64,000 nucleotides of DNA from DATAUD01 sp035511075 (GCA_035511075.1 DATKFW010000015.1:1-64000), one strand, 5' to 3'; shown: positions 8,803-17,877, counted from the first letter of the stretch. The notes: generated by a model not told the origin, from the letters alone. Made by a program: numbers and translations.

Positions 8803-10173
8803 ATGAGAACGGACATTTGCGCGGGTTTGTTGATCGTTTCGACACTCGCATGGCCGGCAGTGGCGCAGACGAATTGGCCTTCCTTTCGTGGCGCCCATGC
8901 CTCTGGCATCGTGTCCGGGACGACTACCGCCTCGGTTTGGAACGTGGAAAAATCGGAGAACATTCTTTGGAAAACGCCGATTCCCGGACTGGGCCACTCC
9001 AGCCCGATTATTTGGGGAGATCGATTGTTTGTCACCACGGCGATCAACCAGAGCAAGACCGCGCCGCTCAAAGTGGGCCTATACGGAGACCCGGCTTCGG
9101 CCAATGACAACGACGTTCAGCAATGGAAAGTATTCTGCCTGAACAAGAGGACCGGCGAGATTCTCTGGCAGACCATTTCGCATGAAGGCGCTCCCAAAGT
9201 GCATCGACATCCCAAGGCCACCCATGCCAATTGCACGATGGCCACCGACGGCACAAACGTGGTGGCATTCTTTGGTTCGGAAGGCCTCTATTGCTACGAT
9301 TTGGACGGCCATCTGCGCTGGCAAAAGGACTTTGGCATATTACGGGCCAACCCGACGGTTTACAACGACGCTCCGGATCCAGATGGCGCGACCCTGGAAT
9401 GGGGCTTCGCCAGTTCGCCCATTATTTATGGCAGCCGTGTGTTTGTGCAATGCGACGTGCTGAGCAATGGATTTGTCGCGGCGTTGAACATTGCAAATGG
9501 CGAAGAGATCTGGCGCACGCGCCGCGACGACACGGCCACGTGGAGCACTCCCACCGTATACGCCGAAGGGTCGAGGCCGCAATTGATCGTCAACGGCTGG
9601 AAGCACATGGGCGGCTACGATCTTGAGACAGGGGAGGAAATTTGGCGGATGTCAGGCGGTGGCGACTGCCCCGTCCCGACGCCAGTGGTCTGGAACGGCC
9701 TCATTTTCCTGATGAGCGCGCATGGGCCGCGCAGCCCGATTTACGCTGTCAAGACAGATGCCGTGGGGGACGTTTCGCTGCGCCGCGGCTCCAGCACCAA
9801 TGAGCACGTCGCATGGAGCACGCCGCGCGGTGGCTCTTACATGGAGACGCCGTTGATTTATGGGGACTATCTTTATACTTGTCAGACGTCAGGCGTTCTT
9901 TCCTGCTACGTGGCCTCGACGGGTCAGCAATTGTACAAGGAGCGCCTTGGAGCGGGCGGCGACGGTTTTACGGCCTCGCCCGTGGCTTCGGACGGAAGAC
10001 TTTATTTTACCAGCGAGGAAGGATCGGTTTTTGTGGTGAAACCAGGGGCCAGTTTTAGCGTGCTGGCGACCAACCAAATGGGAGAGATTTGCATGGCCAC
10101 GCCTGCCATATCGGAGGGCACTATTTTCTTTCGCACGCAAGGGCACGTGGTGGCGTTGGGCGGTCAGAAGTAA
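8803..10173 (+). CDS. Secreted PQQ-binding-like beta-propeller protein
   Basis: 456 residues with a signal peptide (MRTDICAGLLIVSTLAWPAVAQ). The mature protein opens 'NWPSFRGAHASGIVSG', the standard start of PQQ-like beta-propeller proteins of PVC bacteria, and shows repeated blades with 'ILWKTPIPG', 'GEILWQT', 'GEEIWRTRRDD' and 'GEEIWRMSGG', each placing a Trp at the blade's docking position. It ends after a last blade (ATPAISEGTIFFRTQGHVVALG). It is periplasmic or extracellular. Despite the family name, most such proteins are not shown to bind PQQ, and no dehydrogenase residues are evident. It is a single gene; nothing recognisable lies in the next 217 bp. Confidence 0.9.
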   Translation: MRTDICAGLLIVSTLAWPAVAQTNWPSFRGAHASGIVSGTTTASVWNVEKSENILWKTPIPGLGHSSPIIWGDRLFVTTAINQSKTAPLKVGLYGDPASANDNDVQQWKVFCLNKRTGEILWQTISHEGAPKVHRHPKATHANCTMATDGTNVVAFFGSEGLYCYDLDGHLRWQKDFGILRANPTVYNDAPDPDGATLEWGFASSPIIYGSRVFVQCDVLSNGFVAALNIANGEEIWRTRRDDTATWSTPTVYAEGSRPQLIVNGWKHMGGYDLETGEEIWRMSGGGDCPVPTPVVWNGLIFLMSAHGPRSPIYAVKTDAVGDVSLRRGSSTNEHVAWSTPRGGSYMETPLIYGDYLYTCQTSGVLSCYVASTGQQLYKERLGAGGDGFTASPVASDGRLYFTSEEGSVFVVKPGASFSVLATNQMGEICMATPAISEGTIFFRTQGHVVALGGQK

Positions 10174-10390
10174 CGGTGTTTGACCCGACCGCTGAAGGAA
10201 AAATCCGCAGCCTGAGGTTCCGTCCGGCGGGAATTTCATTGTGGACGATGCCGTCTGGCGGGAATCATCATGACCGGCGAAGGCCCCGTCACCCGACGCG
10301 ACCGCGAGCAGAAATGTTCACGCAGCGACCTGCCAATCCGGGACTTGCAGTTCAAACGCGGCGCTTTTAGTGTTGAACGCAACTAATGGT

Positions 10391-10891
10391 ATGCTGACAT
10401 CTCACGAATTATTTGGATTTATGTCCCCGGCGCTGGCGGTGCGCATCATTGAATACACGCACGACAACAATAAGGAGCTTTACCGCAACGCCCTGGGCGC
10501 CGTCGCCGAAGCCAGGAAGCTCCGGCCCGCCTTTTTGGAACGGACGCCGCGCGCGTCGCGTCACGCCAGCATGGCATCGGTTCTTTCCCGCCCGCGACTG
10601 GAGTTGATCGCGGCCAACTTGCTGCGGGAATGGTTGATGAAGCGGCAAACCGCCATGCTCGGCGATTTTCTCGATGCCCTGGCAATCCCGCATAAAGACG
10701 GCGCGGTGGACGATCTTCCCGCCACAGTCGATGACGAGAAGCTGCGCATGGCTGTGGATGGATTGCTTGGCAAATATCCCGCGGAGGAAAGCGCCGTTTA
10801 TTTGAATGCTTTTTACACGATGAACGATGTCCATTGGCCCAACCTGGAGTCGATGCTCAAAACCGATCCGCGCCTGCAATTCGGCGGTTAG
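10391..10891 (+). CDS. Conserved hypothetical protein, mostly helical
   Basis: 166 residues from the ATG at 10391 (MLTSHELFGFMSPALAVRII); an in-frame ATG seven codons upstream is possible. It is predicted soluble and helical, with 'EWLMKRQTAMLGDFLDALAIPHKDG' and 'LLGKYPAEESAVYLNAFY' segments. I recognise the style from verrucomicrobial hypothetical proteins but not a named family. The stop codon TAG (10889-10891) is the first three bases of the palindromic element that follows, so the present C-terminus may have been set by insertion of that element. Confidence 0.7.
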   Translation: MLTSHELFGFMSPALAVRIIEYTHDNNKELYRNALGAVAEARKLRPAFLERTPRASRHASMASVLSRPRLELIAANLLREWLMKRQTAMLGDFLDALAIPHKDGAVDDLPATVDDEKLRMAVDGLLGKYPAEESAVYLNAFYTMNDVHWPNLESMLKTDPRLQFGG

Positions 10892-11066
10892 AGCGTTTTA
10901 AGAAATACTGTAGCCGTTTGGAGCGAGGATTTTTGGGTTTTGGCGAGGCTTTGGCGAAGGAGCATGCCTACGGCACGTGACTGAGCCGAAACGAAGCCAA
11001 AACCCAAAAAGACCGCTTCTTAATTCCATTCAGCCAAATGGCAACAGTATTTCTTAAACCGCTCTA
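10889..11066. repeat. 178-bp palindromic element (MITE/REP-like)
   Basis: Terminal inverted repeats of 23 bp (10889-10911 and 11044-11066) match at 22 of 23 positions and read TAGAGCG...AATACTGT. A second perfect 15-bp arm pair (10930-10944 and 10996-11010, TTTTTGGGTTTTGGC) lies inside, so the whole unit could fold into one long hairpin. It fills the gap between two convergent genes, and its terminal TAG serves as the stop codon of both. There is no coding capacity. If the outer TA is a target duplication it would fit a non-autonomous IS630/mariner-type element; this is inference, and no transposase is in the window. Confidence 0.8.
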
Positions 11067-12179
11067 AGCGGCCGTGGCCGGTTCCTGTTGTGTGATGCAA
11101 TGAAATGAACCGAGTCCCCAAATCAACTCCGTTGAGTCAATCCCGATGACTTTCCGGTCGCCAAACTCGCGCTGCAATGTCTCCAGGGCCAGCCGGTCGT
11201 TTTTGTGCCGGTACGTGGGGACGATGACTATTCCATTGGCAATGTAAAAATTTGCGTAGCTGGCCGGCAGGCGCTGGCCTTCGTATTCGACCACTCCGGG
11301 CATTGGCAGTTCGACGACGCGAAAATTTCTTCCTTCCGTGTCGCGCATTGTTCGCAAACGCTCGAGGTTTTCGCGCAAAACCGCATAGTTCGCGTCGGCC
11401 GGGTCTTCCTCGACGACGGTCACCAGCGTCGTCGGGTTGACGAAACGCGTCAAGTCGTCGATGTGGCCATCGGTGTCGTCGCCGGCGATGCCTTGTCCGA
11501 GCCAAAGGACCTGCCCGGCGCCAAGGTAGTCCAAAAGATATTCGGCGATTTCGTCTTTGGTCAGTTGCGGATTGCGGTTCGGATTGAGCAGACAGGCGGT
11601 CGTGGTCAAAACAGTCCCGCGTCCGTTGACTTCGATCGCTCCGCCCTCCATCACAATACCGGGCGAGTAAAGCGGCAACTGGCGCAAACGCGCAACGTGC
11701 TGCGGAATGGCGTCATCCAGGTCGTACGGCGGATATCTGCCGCCCCAGGCATTGTAGGCCCAATCGACAATCGCCCGCTCGCGGCGTCCACTTTCGTCCC
11801 GCACCAGGAAGATGGGGCCGTGATCGCGGCACCACGGTTCATAGGCGGGGAAATGGTGAAACCGCACGCGTTCCAGCGGCGTGCGTTCGGCTCGCAGCAA
11901 TCCGCGCACCCATTCCTCCATCTCCGCGTTCCAAACATTGATATTGACTTCCTCGGATTGAACCAGGTGGCGGATCAATTGAGCATAAACCGGAGGGACG
12001 GTCTCGTATTTGCCCGGAAAACTGATGCCTTCGGGCCGCGGCCAGGTAAGCCACGTGCCGGCATGGCGTTCCCATTCGGCCGGCATCCGAAAGCCCAGCG
12101 TCTTTGGCGTCGCGGAGATGGAAGGTCCAGTTTGCACCGTGCCGTCCGTTTTAAAACACCGAACACTCAACACTGGCAA
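11064..12179 (-). CDS. aguA: Agmatine deiminase / peptidylarginine deiminase family protein
   Basis: 371 residues; hydrolyses agmatine to N-carbamoylputrescine and ammonia in a putrescine route. Family motifs are present in order: 'MPAEWERHAGTWLTWP', 'CRDHGPIFLV', 'DWAYNAWGG', 'VMEGGAIEVNGRGT', 'GDDTDGHIDDLTRF' and the C-terminal catalytic cysteine in 'GLGSFHCITQQEP'. The start is uncertain: the ATG at 12179 adds 31 weakly conserved residues and sits only 11 bp from the divergent lnt start, while the ATG at 12086 begins exactly at the conserved MPAEW. The stop codon lies within the right arm of the palindromic element. No aguB partner is adjacent. Confidence 0.92.
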   Translation of the reverse strand: MPVLSVRCFKTDGTVQTGPSISATPKTLGFRMPAEWERHAGTWLTWPRPEGISFPGKYETVPPVYAQLIRHLVQSEEVNINVWNAEMEEWVRGLLRAERTPLERVRFHHFPAYEPWCRDHGPIFLVRDESGRRERAIVDWAYNAWGGRYPPYDLDDAIPQHVARLRQLPLYSPGIVMEGGAIEVNGRGTVLTTTACLLNPNRNPQLTKDEIAEYLLDYLGAGQVLWLGQGIAGDDTDGHIDDLTRFVNPTTLVTVVEEDPADANYAVLRENLERLRTMRDTEGRNFRVVELPMPGVVEYEGQRLPASYANFYIANGIVIVPTYRHKNDRLALETLQREFGDRKVIGIDSTELIWGLGSFHCITQQEPATAA

Positions 12180-12190
12180 ACTAATTCGCT

Positions 12191-13858
12191 TTGGAACAAC
12201 CTGTCCCGTTGAAATTGTGTTGGATTTATTCCCCCGCCGCGCGCCGCTACGGGGCGGCGGCGCTGGGCGGACTCCTGCTGAGCACGGCGTTTGCCCCGGC
12301 AGAAATCGCGGGCGCAGCGTGGGTTGCGCCCGGACTGATCCTGTTCTCCGCTCTTGGAGCGACTGGTCCTGCGGCCTTTCGGGCCGGTTTTGTCGCGGGA
12401 TGGGCGCATTTTCTCAGTTCACTTTATTGGCTGCTGGCGATGCCGTTTGCCTGGCACGGAATTCCCCTGGCGCCCGGCCTGGCGTGGCTCTCCTTAAGCG
12501 CCTACTGCGCCCTCTTCATTGCGTCATGGGTATGGTTCTGCTGGAAAATCTTCCCGGGTGATATTGCCCGACCGGGACTCCCGTTATCGGTTCTCATCGA
12601 TAACTTCCTGTCCGTTCCCGTGTGGAAACGGGCCGCCTGGGCAATCCTCTGCGCGTCCGCGTGGACTGCCCTGGAATTCACTCGCGGGTTGTTTTTGAGC
12701 GGCTTTCCGTGGAATTTTCTCGGCGTCTCGCAGTACAGGCTTCTTCCCGTAATCCAAATCGCGTCGATCACCGGCGTCTACGGGGTCACGTTCCTGGTCG
12801 TGTGGTTCTCCGCGGCAATCAGCTCGGCGATGCTCGTGCTTGCGCGGAAACCGTCCATGCACCCGGTGTGGGGCGACGCCGCGTTGCCGCTGCTGGCCCT
12901 GGCGGGAATCGTCAGTTTCGGCATGGGCAGGTGTCTCTCCGCGCCCCCGCCGACGCGGCGCCTGAGGGTGGCGCTGGTCCAGCCGAGCATTCCGCAAACA
13001 TTGATTTTCGATCCCGCGGCGGACACCGAACGTTTCGGCGAAGTTATCTCCCTCTCGGAGCGCGCGCTGGAATCCAAGCCGGACATATTGGTCTGGCCGG
13101 AATCGGCCGTTCCCGATCTGACTGTGGATAATCAGCATGCCATCGGCAGGCTGCTTGAAAGCCATCCGGTTTGGCTCCTGTTCTGCGCCGGTTCCTCCGC
13201 AATACTGCCCTCCGGCGCCACGGCCATTTACAACAGCAGTTTTCTGATCAGTCCGAAGGGGACCTGGGAAGGCGTTTATCACAAACGGCGTCTTGTGATT
13301 TTCGGCGAGTATATTCCGTTGGTTCGGTGGCTGCCCTTTCTACGCTGGTTGACGCCAGTTGGGGACGGCTTCACGGCCGGCGATCGGGTTGTCCCATTCA
13401 ACCTGACCGCCCTTGCAGCCAGCATCTCCACGCTGATTTGTTTTGAAGATGCCTTCCCTCAGGAAGCGCGCGCGCACACCGGACCGGACACCGACTTCCT
13501 GGTAAACCTCACCAACGACGGCTGGTTCGGCGACGGACCGGAGCAGAAGCAACATGCCGAAATGGCCCTGTTTCGGGCTGTCGAAAACGGCGTCCCCCTG
13601 GTGCGCTGCACGAACAATGGCCTCACGTGCTGGGTGGATGCGCAAGGACGAATTCGGCAGCTCCTCGAGACAGGCAGTAGCATTTACGCGCAGGGATTCA
13701 TCACGCCGGAGATTCCCCTGCGCGATCCCAATCGCGGGCAGACGTTTTACAATCGGCACGGCGATTGGTTCCCGTGGGGCTGCTGGGGAATCAGCCTTAT
13801 TGCGCTGGTGTCGCGGAGGCGGCGTTTGTCCACTGACCTGCGTGTGAGTGTCCAGTAG
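12191..13858 (+). CDS. lnt: Apolipoprotein N-acyltransferase
   Basis: 555 residues; transfers the third acyl chain to the N-terminal cysteine of lipoproteins at the inner membrane. The N-terminal half is polytopic (about residues 18-260); the C-terminal nitrilase-type domain carries the catalytic triad E304 (VWPESAVPDL), K365 (YHKRRLVIFGEYIPL) and C417 (ICFEDAFPQE). The K-C distance is the same 52 residues as in E. coli Lnt. The reading frame begins at a TTG (12191), divergent from aguA; other TTGs a few codons inside are possible starts. Several lipoproteins in this window (8244, 23430, 41768, 49509, 54116) would be its substrates. Confidence 0.95.
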   Translation: MEQPVPLKLCWIYSPAARRYGAAALGGLLLSTAFAPAEIAGAAWVAPGLILFSALGATGPAAFRAGFVAGWAHFLSSLYWLLAMPFAWHGIPLAPGLAWLSLSAYCALFIASWVWFCWKIFPGDIARPGLPLSVLIDNFLSVPVWKRAAWAILCASAWTALEFTRGLFLSGFPWNFLGVSQYRLLPVIQIASITGVYGVTFLVVWFSAAISSAMLVLARKPSMHPVWGDAALPLLALAGIVSFGMGRCLSAPPPTRRLRVALVQPSIPQTLIFDPAADTERFGEVISLSERALESKPDILVWPESAVPDLTVDNQHAIGRLLESHPVWLLFCAGSSAILPSGATAIYNSSFLISPKGTWEGVYHKRRLVIFGEYIPLVRWLPFLRWLTPVGDGFTAGDRVVPFNLTALAASISTLICFEDAFPQEARAHTGPDTDFLVNLTNDGWFGDGPEQKQHAEMALFRAVENGVPLVRCTNNGLTCWVDAQGRIRQLLETGSSIYAQGFITPEIPLRDPNRGQTFYNRHGDWFPWGCWGISLIALVSRRRRLSTDLRVSVQ

Positions 13859-14232
13859 TTAGACTTCGACGCGCCAAATATCTTTGCAAGCCTTTGGTTT
13901 TCAGATTAATGCCCAGTGCCTTGCTCTCTCGAAACCCAGTTGGCACATGGTCTGCTACTCAGGCACGCATGGTGTCAATCGGAATACGAATCTTGTTTTA
14001 TACGAAGTACTACTTGGTGCCCCAAGTCTCTTTCGGACTCTTCCTGCTGGCGGAATCAGTTTTTCTTTACGGGCTCTACCGCGCTTTCGTGGCGCCGTAA
14101 TCGCCCGCACTCGACGAGCGGCGTAAGTTGATTCCCCCTGAGTGGAATAACTCACGGGTTCTTCGGCGGTGGCTCGGAGACATACGGCCAGGAGGAAACT
14201 ATCAAACCGAGATTCGCGCCAGAGGCGCTCTC
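13859..14232. other. 374-bp spacer between convergent lnt and a hypothetical gene
   Basis: The only candidate here is a short hydrophobic reading frame at 13969-14100, listed separately. I see no tRNA fold, no strong stem-loop with a T-run and no repeat shared with the rest of the window. Confidence 0.5.
13969..14100 (+). CDS. Possible 43-residue membrane peptide
   Basis: A short frame beginning MVSIGIRILFYTKYY and continuing with a hydrophobic stretch (PQVSFGLFLLAESVFLYGL) that could span the membrane once. It starts about 110 bp after lnt on the same strand. There is no clear ribosome-binding site, and overlapping frames are open too, so it may be chance. Confidence 0.2.
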   Translation: MVSIGIRILFYTKYYLVPQVSFGLFLLAESVFLYGLYRAFVAP

Positions 14233-14763
14233 TCAGAACTGGTCTTCTTTCTCCTTGAAAAGGATATTGAACGTCGTCATCGAGCCGTAGCAGCGCGTTA
14301 TATATTGCTGCATTTCCACTTTCTCCGCGTCAGTCAATTTCTCATGCGCGTTTATTTTCTGTTCCAACACGCGCAAGTTGTTCCGGACCATGACAATTTT
14401 GTGGAAAAACACCTCCAGTGGCACTTCTTTGCTTTGCAGCGTGGCATCGGTCGGGCGAAGCACCAGCGTCCCGTTCTGCCAGCGCCCCGCCAGTTGCCCG
14501 ACGATCGAATTGTCGCGTTCCAGTCCGAGCTCCTTGACCATTGTGGCGACCGTTTCGGTGATCAACGTCGAGAGTGGCACGCTCAAACCGGTCAGTTCGG
14601 CCTGCGTGTCCGCCGGTTGCAGGTCGCATTGATCCGGCGCCAGCGTCCGCAAGCCGGAGTCAAACCGAATGTCCGCCAGGTGCTCGGAAACGCTCTTGAC
14701 CGTCCCCACGCCATAGTCGGGATGCCGGACCTTCATGCCCACGTGCATCGATTGAAGTCTCAT
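14233..14763 (-). CDS. Hypothetical protein with CarD/Tudor-like N-terminal segment
   Basis: 176 residues from the ATG at 14763 (MRLQSMHVGMKVRHPDYG); the second ATG at 14748 is equally plausible. The first 50 residues, 'GMKVRHPDYGVGTVKSVSEHLADIRFDSGLRTL', resemble the small SH3/Tudor-like module found in CarD-type regulators and at the C-terminus of UvrD-like helicases. The rest is helical and ends with 'DAEKVEMQQYITRCYGSMTTFNILF'. The protein appears soluble. It follows the DUF5069 gene on the same strand after 92 bp. It may bind nucleic acid or RNA polymerase, but that is inferred from the N-terminal segment alone. Confidence 0.7.
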   Translation of the reverse strand: MRLQSMHVGMKVRHPDYGVGTVKSVSEHLADIRFDSGLRTLAPDQCDLQPADTQAELTGLSVPLSTLITETVATMVKELGLERDNSIVGQLAGRWQNGTLVLRPTDATLQSKEVPLEVFFHKIVMVRNNLRVLEQKINAHEKLTDAEKVEMQQYITRCYGSMTTFNILFKEKEDQF

Positions 14764-14855
14764 GTCCCTGATTTTCGCTGCCGCGCCGAATTCTGGCAAC
14801 TTCTATCACGTCACGAATTCAATCCCCACTTCGGGAAACGCCCTGACCGTTTGGC

Positions 14856-15299
14856 CTACTTGAGTTCCGCGTCGTAGAATTCCTTCCAGTCATCCAGATT
14901 ATTGAGGTTGACGGCGTCGCGGCAAGCGTGGGCGTCGTCCGGCACACCGCTGGCGGAGAGGACTGTTTTGCGGGTTTGATCGTCATGCATGTAGCCGCAG
15001 ATGGCCGCGTTGAGCTTTTCGATGGATGCTTTATCCACCTTGGCGCCGGGCTGATTTTTTATCCATGCCTCGAACTGCGGATAGGTCGGGCGCTTGGTCT
15101 TGATGAATTCGATCACGGCTTCGCGCTTGAGACCCAGGCCGTCGATGACCATTTGATCGTAGCCTTTGCCCGCGCCGGGATAACCCGGGGCAAGTTTGCC
15201 GCGGCATTCCAGCGACACTTTAAGCCAAAGACGCGGCAGATGCATTACGCCCAGGGGACCTGCCACACCGGAACTGATAAGAGGAATAATTGTATTCAT
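14856..15299 (-). CDS. DUF5069 domain-containing protein
   Basis: 147 residues, matching in outline the DUF5069 proteins common in Verrucomicrobia: 'LPRLWLKVSLECRGKLAPGY', 'GKGYDQMVIDGLGL', a central 'FIKTKRPTYPQFEAWI' and a C-terminal 'WKEFYDAELK'. It is soluble with no signal peptide. The function is unknown for the family. It is divergent from purD, with 162 bp between the two starts that must hold both promoters. Confidence 0.82.
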   Translation of the reverse strand: MNTIIPLISSGVAGPLGVMHLPRLWLKVSLECRGKLAPGYPGAGKGYDQMVIDGLGLKREAVIEFIKTKRPTYPQFEAWIKNQPGAKVDKASIEKLNAAICGYMHDDQTRKTVLSASGVPDDAHACRDAVNLNNLDDWKEFYDAELK

Positions 15300-15461
15300 A
15301 AGATTTCTCCGTTATTGGATTTGTGCCGCCAGTTTAAGAACACGGACCCAATTGGGCAAGCGCGTTTTCTTCCATGTTCCAAATTTCTTCCGCGGCTCGC
15401 GCTTCCCCGTTTTTCACTCGACCTTGCGCCGGCGTTGCGCCACCGTCGCGGACGTTGCCAA

Positions 15462-16748
15462 ATGAAAATTCTGGTCATCGGCTCGGGCGGGCGCGAACAC
15501 GCGCTGGTTTGGAAACTGGCGCAATCCCCGCGCGTGACCCAGCTCTGGTGCGCCCCCGGAAACGGCGGCATCGCCGCGGAACCGCGCGTTCAATGCGTGG
15601 ACCTGACCGCCGAAAATCTGCCCGCTTTGCGCGCGTTTGCCGCCGAAAACCGGGTCGATCTGACGGTCGTTGGCCCGGACAATCCGCTGGCCCTGGGCAT
15701 CGTCGATCTTTTTGAGGAACACGGCCTGCGCATTTGGGGGCCCAATCGGAAAGCCGCACAGTTCGAGTCCTCCAAGGCGTTTTCCCAGGCGTTCATGGAA
15801 AAACACGGAATCCCGACGGCCCGTTCGCAAACGTTCAGCGACGCCGCCGCCGCAAAAAGCTTTGCCTCGGGCCTCGGCGGCCAATGCGCTGTCAAGGCCG
15901 ACGGATTGGCGCTCGGGAAGGGCGTTCTGCTTTGCGCATGCGCAGAGGATGCAGACGCGGCCATCGACGAAATGCTGGTGCGGCAAAAATTTGGCGACGC
16001 GGGACGCCGCATTGTCATTCAGGAACTGCTGCACGGGATGGAGATTTCGCTCCATGCCTTTTGCGACGGGCGGACGGCGCGCGCTTTCCCCACCGCGCAG
16101 GACCATAAACGGGTCCGCGACAACGACACCGGGCCTAACACGGGCGGCATGGGCGCCTATTCGCCAACGCCCTTTCTTTCTGCGGCGGAATTGGAAAAAG
16201 TGGCGGACGCGGTCTTGGTGCCGTGGCTCAAAGGGTGCCGCGAGGAGGGGATCGATTTTCGCGGAATCCTCTACCCGGGAGTTATGTTGACAAACCAGGG
16301 CCCCAAAGTTTTGGAATTTAACGCCCGCTTCGGTGATCCCGAGGCCCAGGTTTATCTGGCGCGCCTGGAAAACGACCTGGCCGACGTGCTCGAGGCCTGT
16401 GTCGAGGGCGCCCTGGACAAGGTCCAATTGCGGTGGCGGCCTGAAGCGGCCGTTTGCGTTGTCATGGCTTCGGGCGGGTACCCGGGCGCTTACGCCAGGG
16501 GAAAAATCATCCACGGCCTGGCCGAAGCCGGACGGGTGCCGGGAACCAAAATCTTTCACGCGGGCACGGTTGCCCGAGGCGACGAAGTGGTGACCAGCGG
16601 GGGACGCGTGCTGGGCGTCACCGCACTGGGCCTTACGCTGACCGAGGCGCAGGATCGCGCTTATCAAGCCGTCGAAAAAATTCAGTTCGACGGCGCGCAG
16701 TTTCGGCGCGATATTGGGGCCAAGGCTTTTGGAAAAGCAGCCAACTGA
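15462..16748 (+). CDS. purD: Phosphoribosylamine-glycine ligase
   Basis: 428 residues; joins glycine to 5-phosphoribosylamine with ATP, the second step of purine synthesis. The open frame extends far upstream, but the ATG at 15462 gives the canonical start MKILVIGSGGREHALVWKL and the usual family length. ATP-grasp features follow: 'ESSKAFSQAFMEKHGIPTA', 'VKADGLALGKGV', 'HAFCDG', the 'QDHKRVRDNDTGPNTGGMG' loop, 'FNARFGDPEAQVYL', and the C-terminal 'GYPGAYARGKII' domain. The S41-like gene follows after 7 bp, so the two are probably co-transcribed. Confidence 0.97.
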   Translation: MKILVIGSGGREHALVWKLAQSPRVTQLWCAPGNGGIAAEPRVQCVDLTAENLPALRAFAAENRVDLTVVGPDNPLALGIVDLFEEHGLRIWGPNRKAAQFESSKAFSQAFMEKHGIPTARSQTFSDAAAAKSFASGLGGQCAVKADGLALGKGVLLCACAEDADAAIDEMLVRQKFGDAGRRIVIQELLHGMEISLHAFCDGRTARAFPTAQDHKRVRDNDTGPNTGGMGAYSPTPFLSAAELEKVADAVLVPWLKGCREEGIDFRGILYPGVMLTNQGPKVLEFNARFGDPEAQVYLARLENDLADVLEACVEGALDKVQLRWRPEAAVCVVMASGGYPGAYARGKIIHGLAEAGRVPGTKIFHAGTVARGDEVVTSGGRVLGVTALGLTLTEAQDRAYQAVEKIQFDGAQFRRDIGAKAFGKAAN

Positions 16749-16755
16749 AATAACG

Positions 16756-17877
16756 ATGAAAACTCGCAGCGTGATATTTTGCCTGTTTCTTGCGGCCTTG
16801 GTTTGCCGCGCGGACCCCGGCAATTCCGAGCCGGGGTTTGATGAAGTTTATCAGGTGCTCGGCACCAATCTGGCCGGAGTCACGCCCGATGAGTTGAATC
16901 GCGCCGCGGTGCAAGGGCTGCTCGATCAATTGGCGCCGCGAGTCACGCTCCTGCGCGCCCCCGCTGGCGCCCAATCCGCCGCGTCCAATCCGGCCCCGCT
17001 GGCGCAGACGCGCGTGTTTGACCAATCGTTGGCTTATTTTCGCGTCGCATCGGTCAACAGCAAATTACCCGGAGCCTTCCGGGACGCTTACCGGGCCCTC
17101 AACGAAACCAACGGTGAAAAAATCAAAGGAATTGTGCTTGACCTGCGTTTTGCCGGCGGCGGCGATTACCAGGCCGCCGCAGAAACCGCGGACTGTTTTG
17201 TCAATTCCGATGAGCCGCTGCTGGATTGGCAGCAAGGTTCGGCCAGGGCCACAAAGAAGAGCGACGCCATCCTGGCGCCGGTTGCCGTCCTGATCAATTC
17301 CCAGACCACTGGCGCGGCGGAAACGCTGGCAGCCGTGCTTCGGGAGGCTGGAGTCGGGCTGATTCTTGGCGGCGCCACCGCCGGGCAGGCCAACGTTTTC
17401 AAGGAGTTTCCGCTCAGCAACGGCGACAAATTGCGCGTGGCGATCGCTGGCGTCGTCGTGGGCGACGGCAAGGTCCTGACCAACGGCGTTGCGCCGGACA
17501 TTTCGATTGGGGCCAGTTTGGAGGATGAACGCGCGTATCTGCAAGACCCCTACAGCGACCTTCATCCCGCGGGCCTGCCACAAGGGGCCGATGGCGAGAC
17601 TCAAGAAACTGAAGTAGGTCCCTCCAAGCGCCTTCATCCCGCGGATCTGACCCAGGCGGACGGCGGCAAAGTCAGCGCCTCCGAAGCGAGGCCCCGTTTC
17701 AACGAAGCGGAATTGGTGCGCGAACACAACGCCGGCCAGGACACTGACGATGAATCCGAAGACGCCGGCCCGATCCTGGCCGAACCCAGCCCGCCCGTCC
17801 TGACTGATCCGGTGCTGGCCCGCGCCCTCGATTTGTTAAAGGGCCTGGCCGTCGTGGAGCCGAATCGTCCGGGATAA
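16756..17877 (+). CDS. Exported S41 (C-terminal processing) peptidase homologue, active-site residues lost
   Basis: 373 residues from the ATG at 16756, which opens a signal peptide (MKTRSVIFCLFLAALVCRA). The core matches the S41 fold: 'GEKIKGIVLDLRFAGGGDY', 'APVAVLINSQTTGAAETLA', 'GVGLILGGATAGQANVF' and 'GKVLTNGVAPDISI'. In active members the third residue before the Glu of 'SaaE' is the Ser nucleophile and 'TaGKg' carries the Lys base; here they are Gly186 and Gln211. It is therefore predicted to be non-proteolytic. No PDZ domain is evident. The C-terminal 110 residues are acidic and low in complexity, with two 'LHPA' segments. Substrate binding or a scaffold role is possible. Confidence 0.8.
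   Translation: MKTRSVIFCLFLAALVCRADPGNSEPGFDEVYQVLGTNLAGVTPDELNRAAVQGLLDQLAPRVTLLRAPAGAQSAASNPAPLAQTRVFDQSLAYFRVASVNSKLPGAFRDAYRALNETNGEKIKGIVLDLRFAGGGDYQAAAETADCFVNSDEPLLDWQQGSARATKKSDAILAPVAVLINSQTTGAAETLAAVLREAGVGLILGGATAGQANVFKEFPLSNGDKLRVAIAGVVVGDGKVLTNGVAPDISIGASLEDERAYLQDPYSDLHPAGLPQGADGETQETEVGPSKRLHPADLTQADGGKVSASEARPRFNEAELVREHNAGQDTDDESEDAGPILAEPSPPVLTDPVLARALDLLKGLAVVEPNRPG

Noticed and set aside
14928..15461. Upstream extension of the purD frame by 178 codons.
   Set aside because: It overlaps the DUF5069 gene on the other strand and lies before the canonical PurD N-terminus at 15462.
15414..16823. A 469-codon open frame opposite purD.
   Set aside because: It is an antisense shadow in GC-rich DNA: purD on the other strand has all family motifs, and the antisense product matches nothing recognisable.
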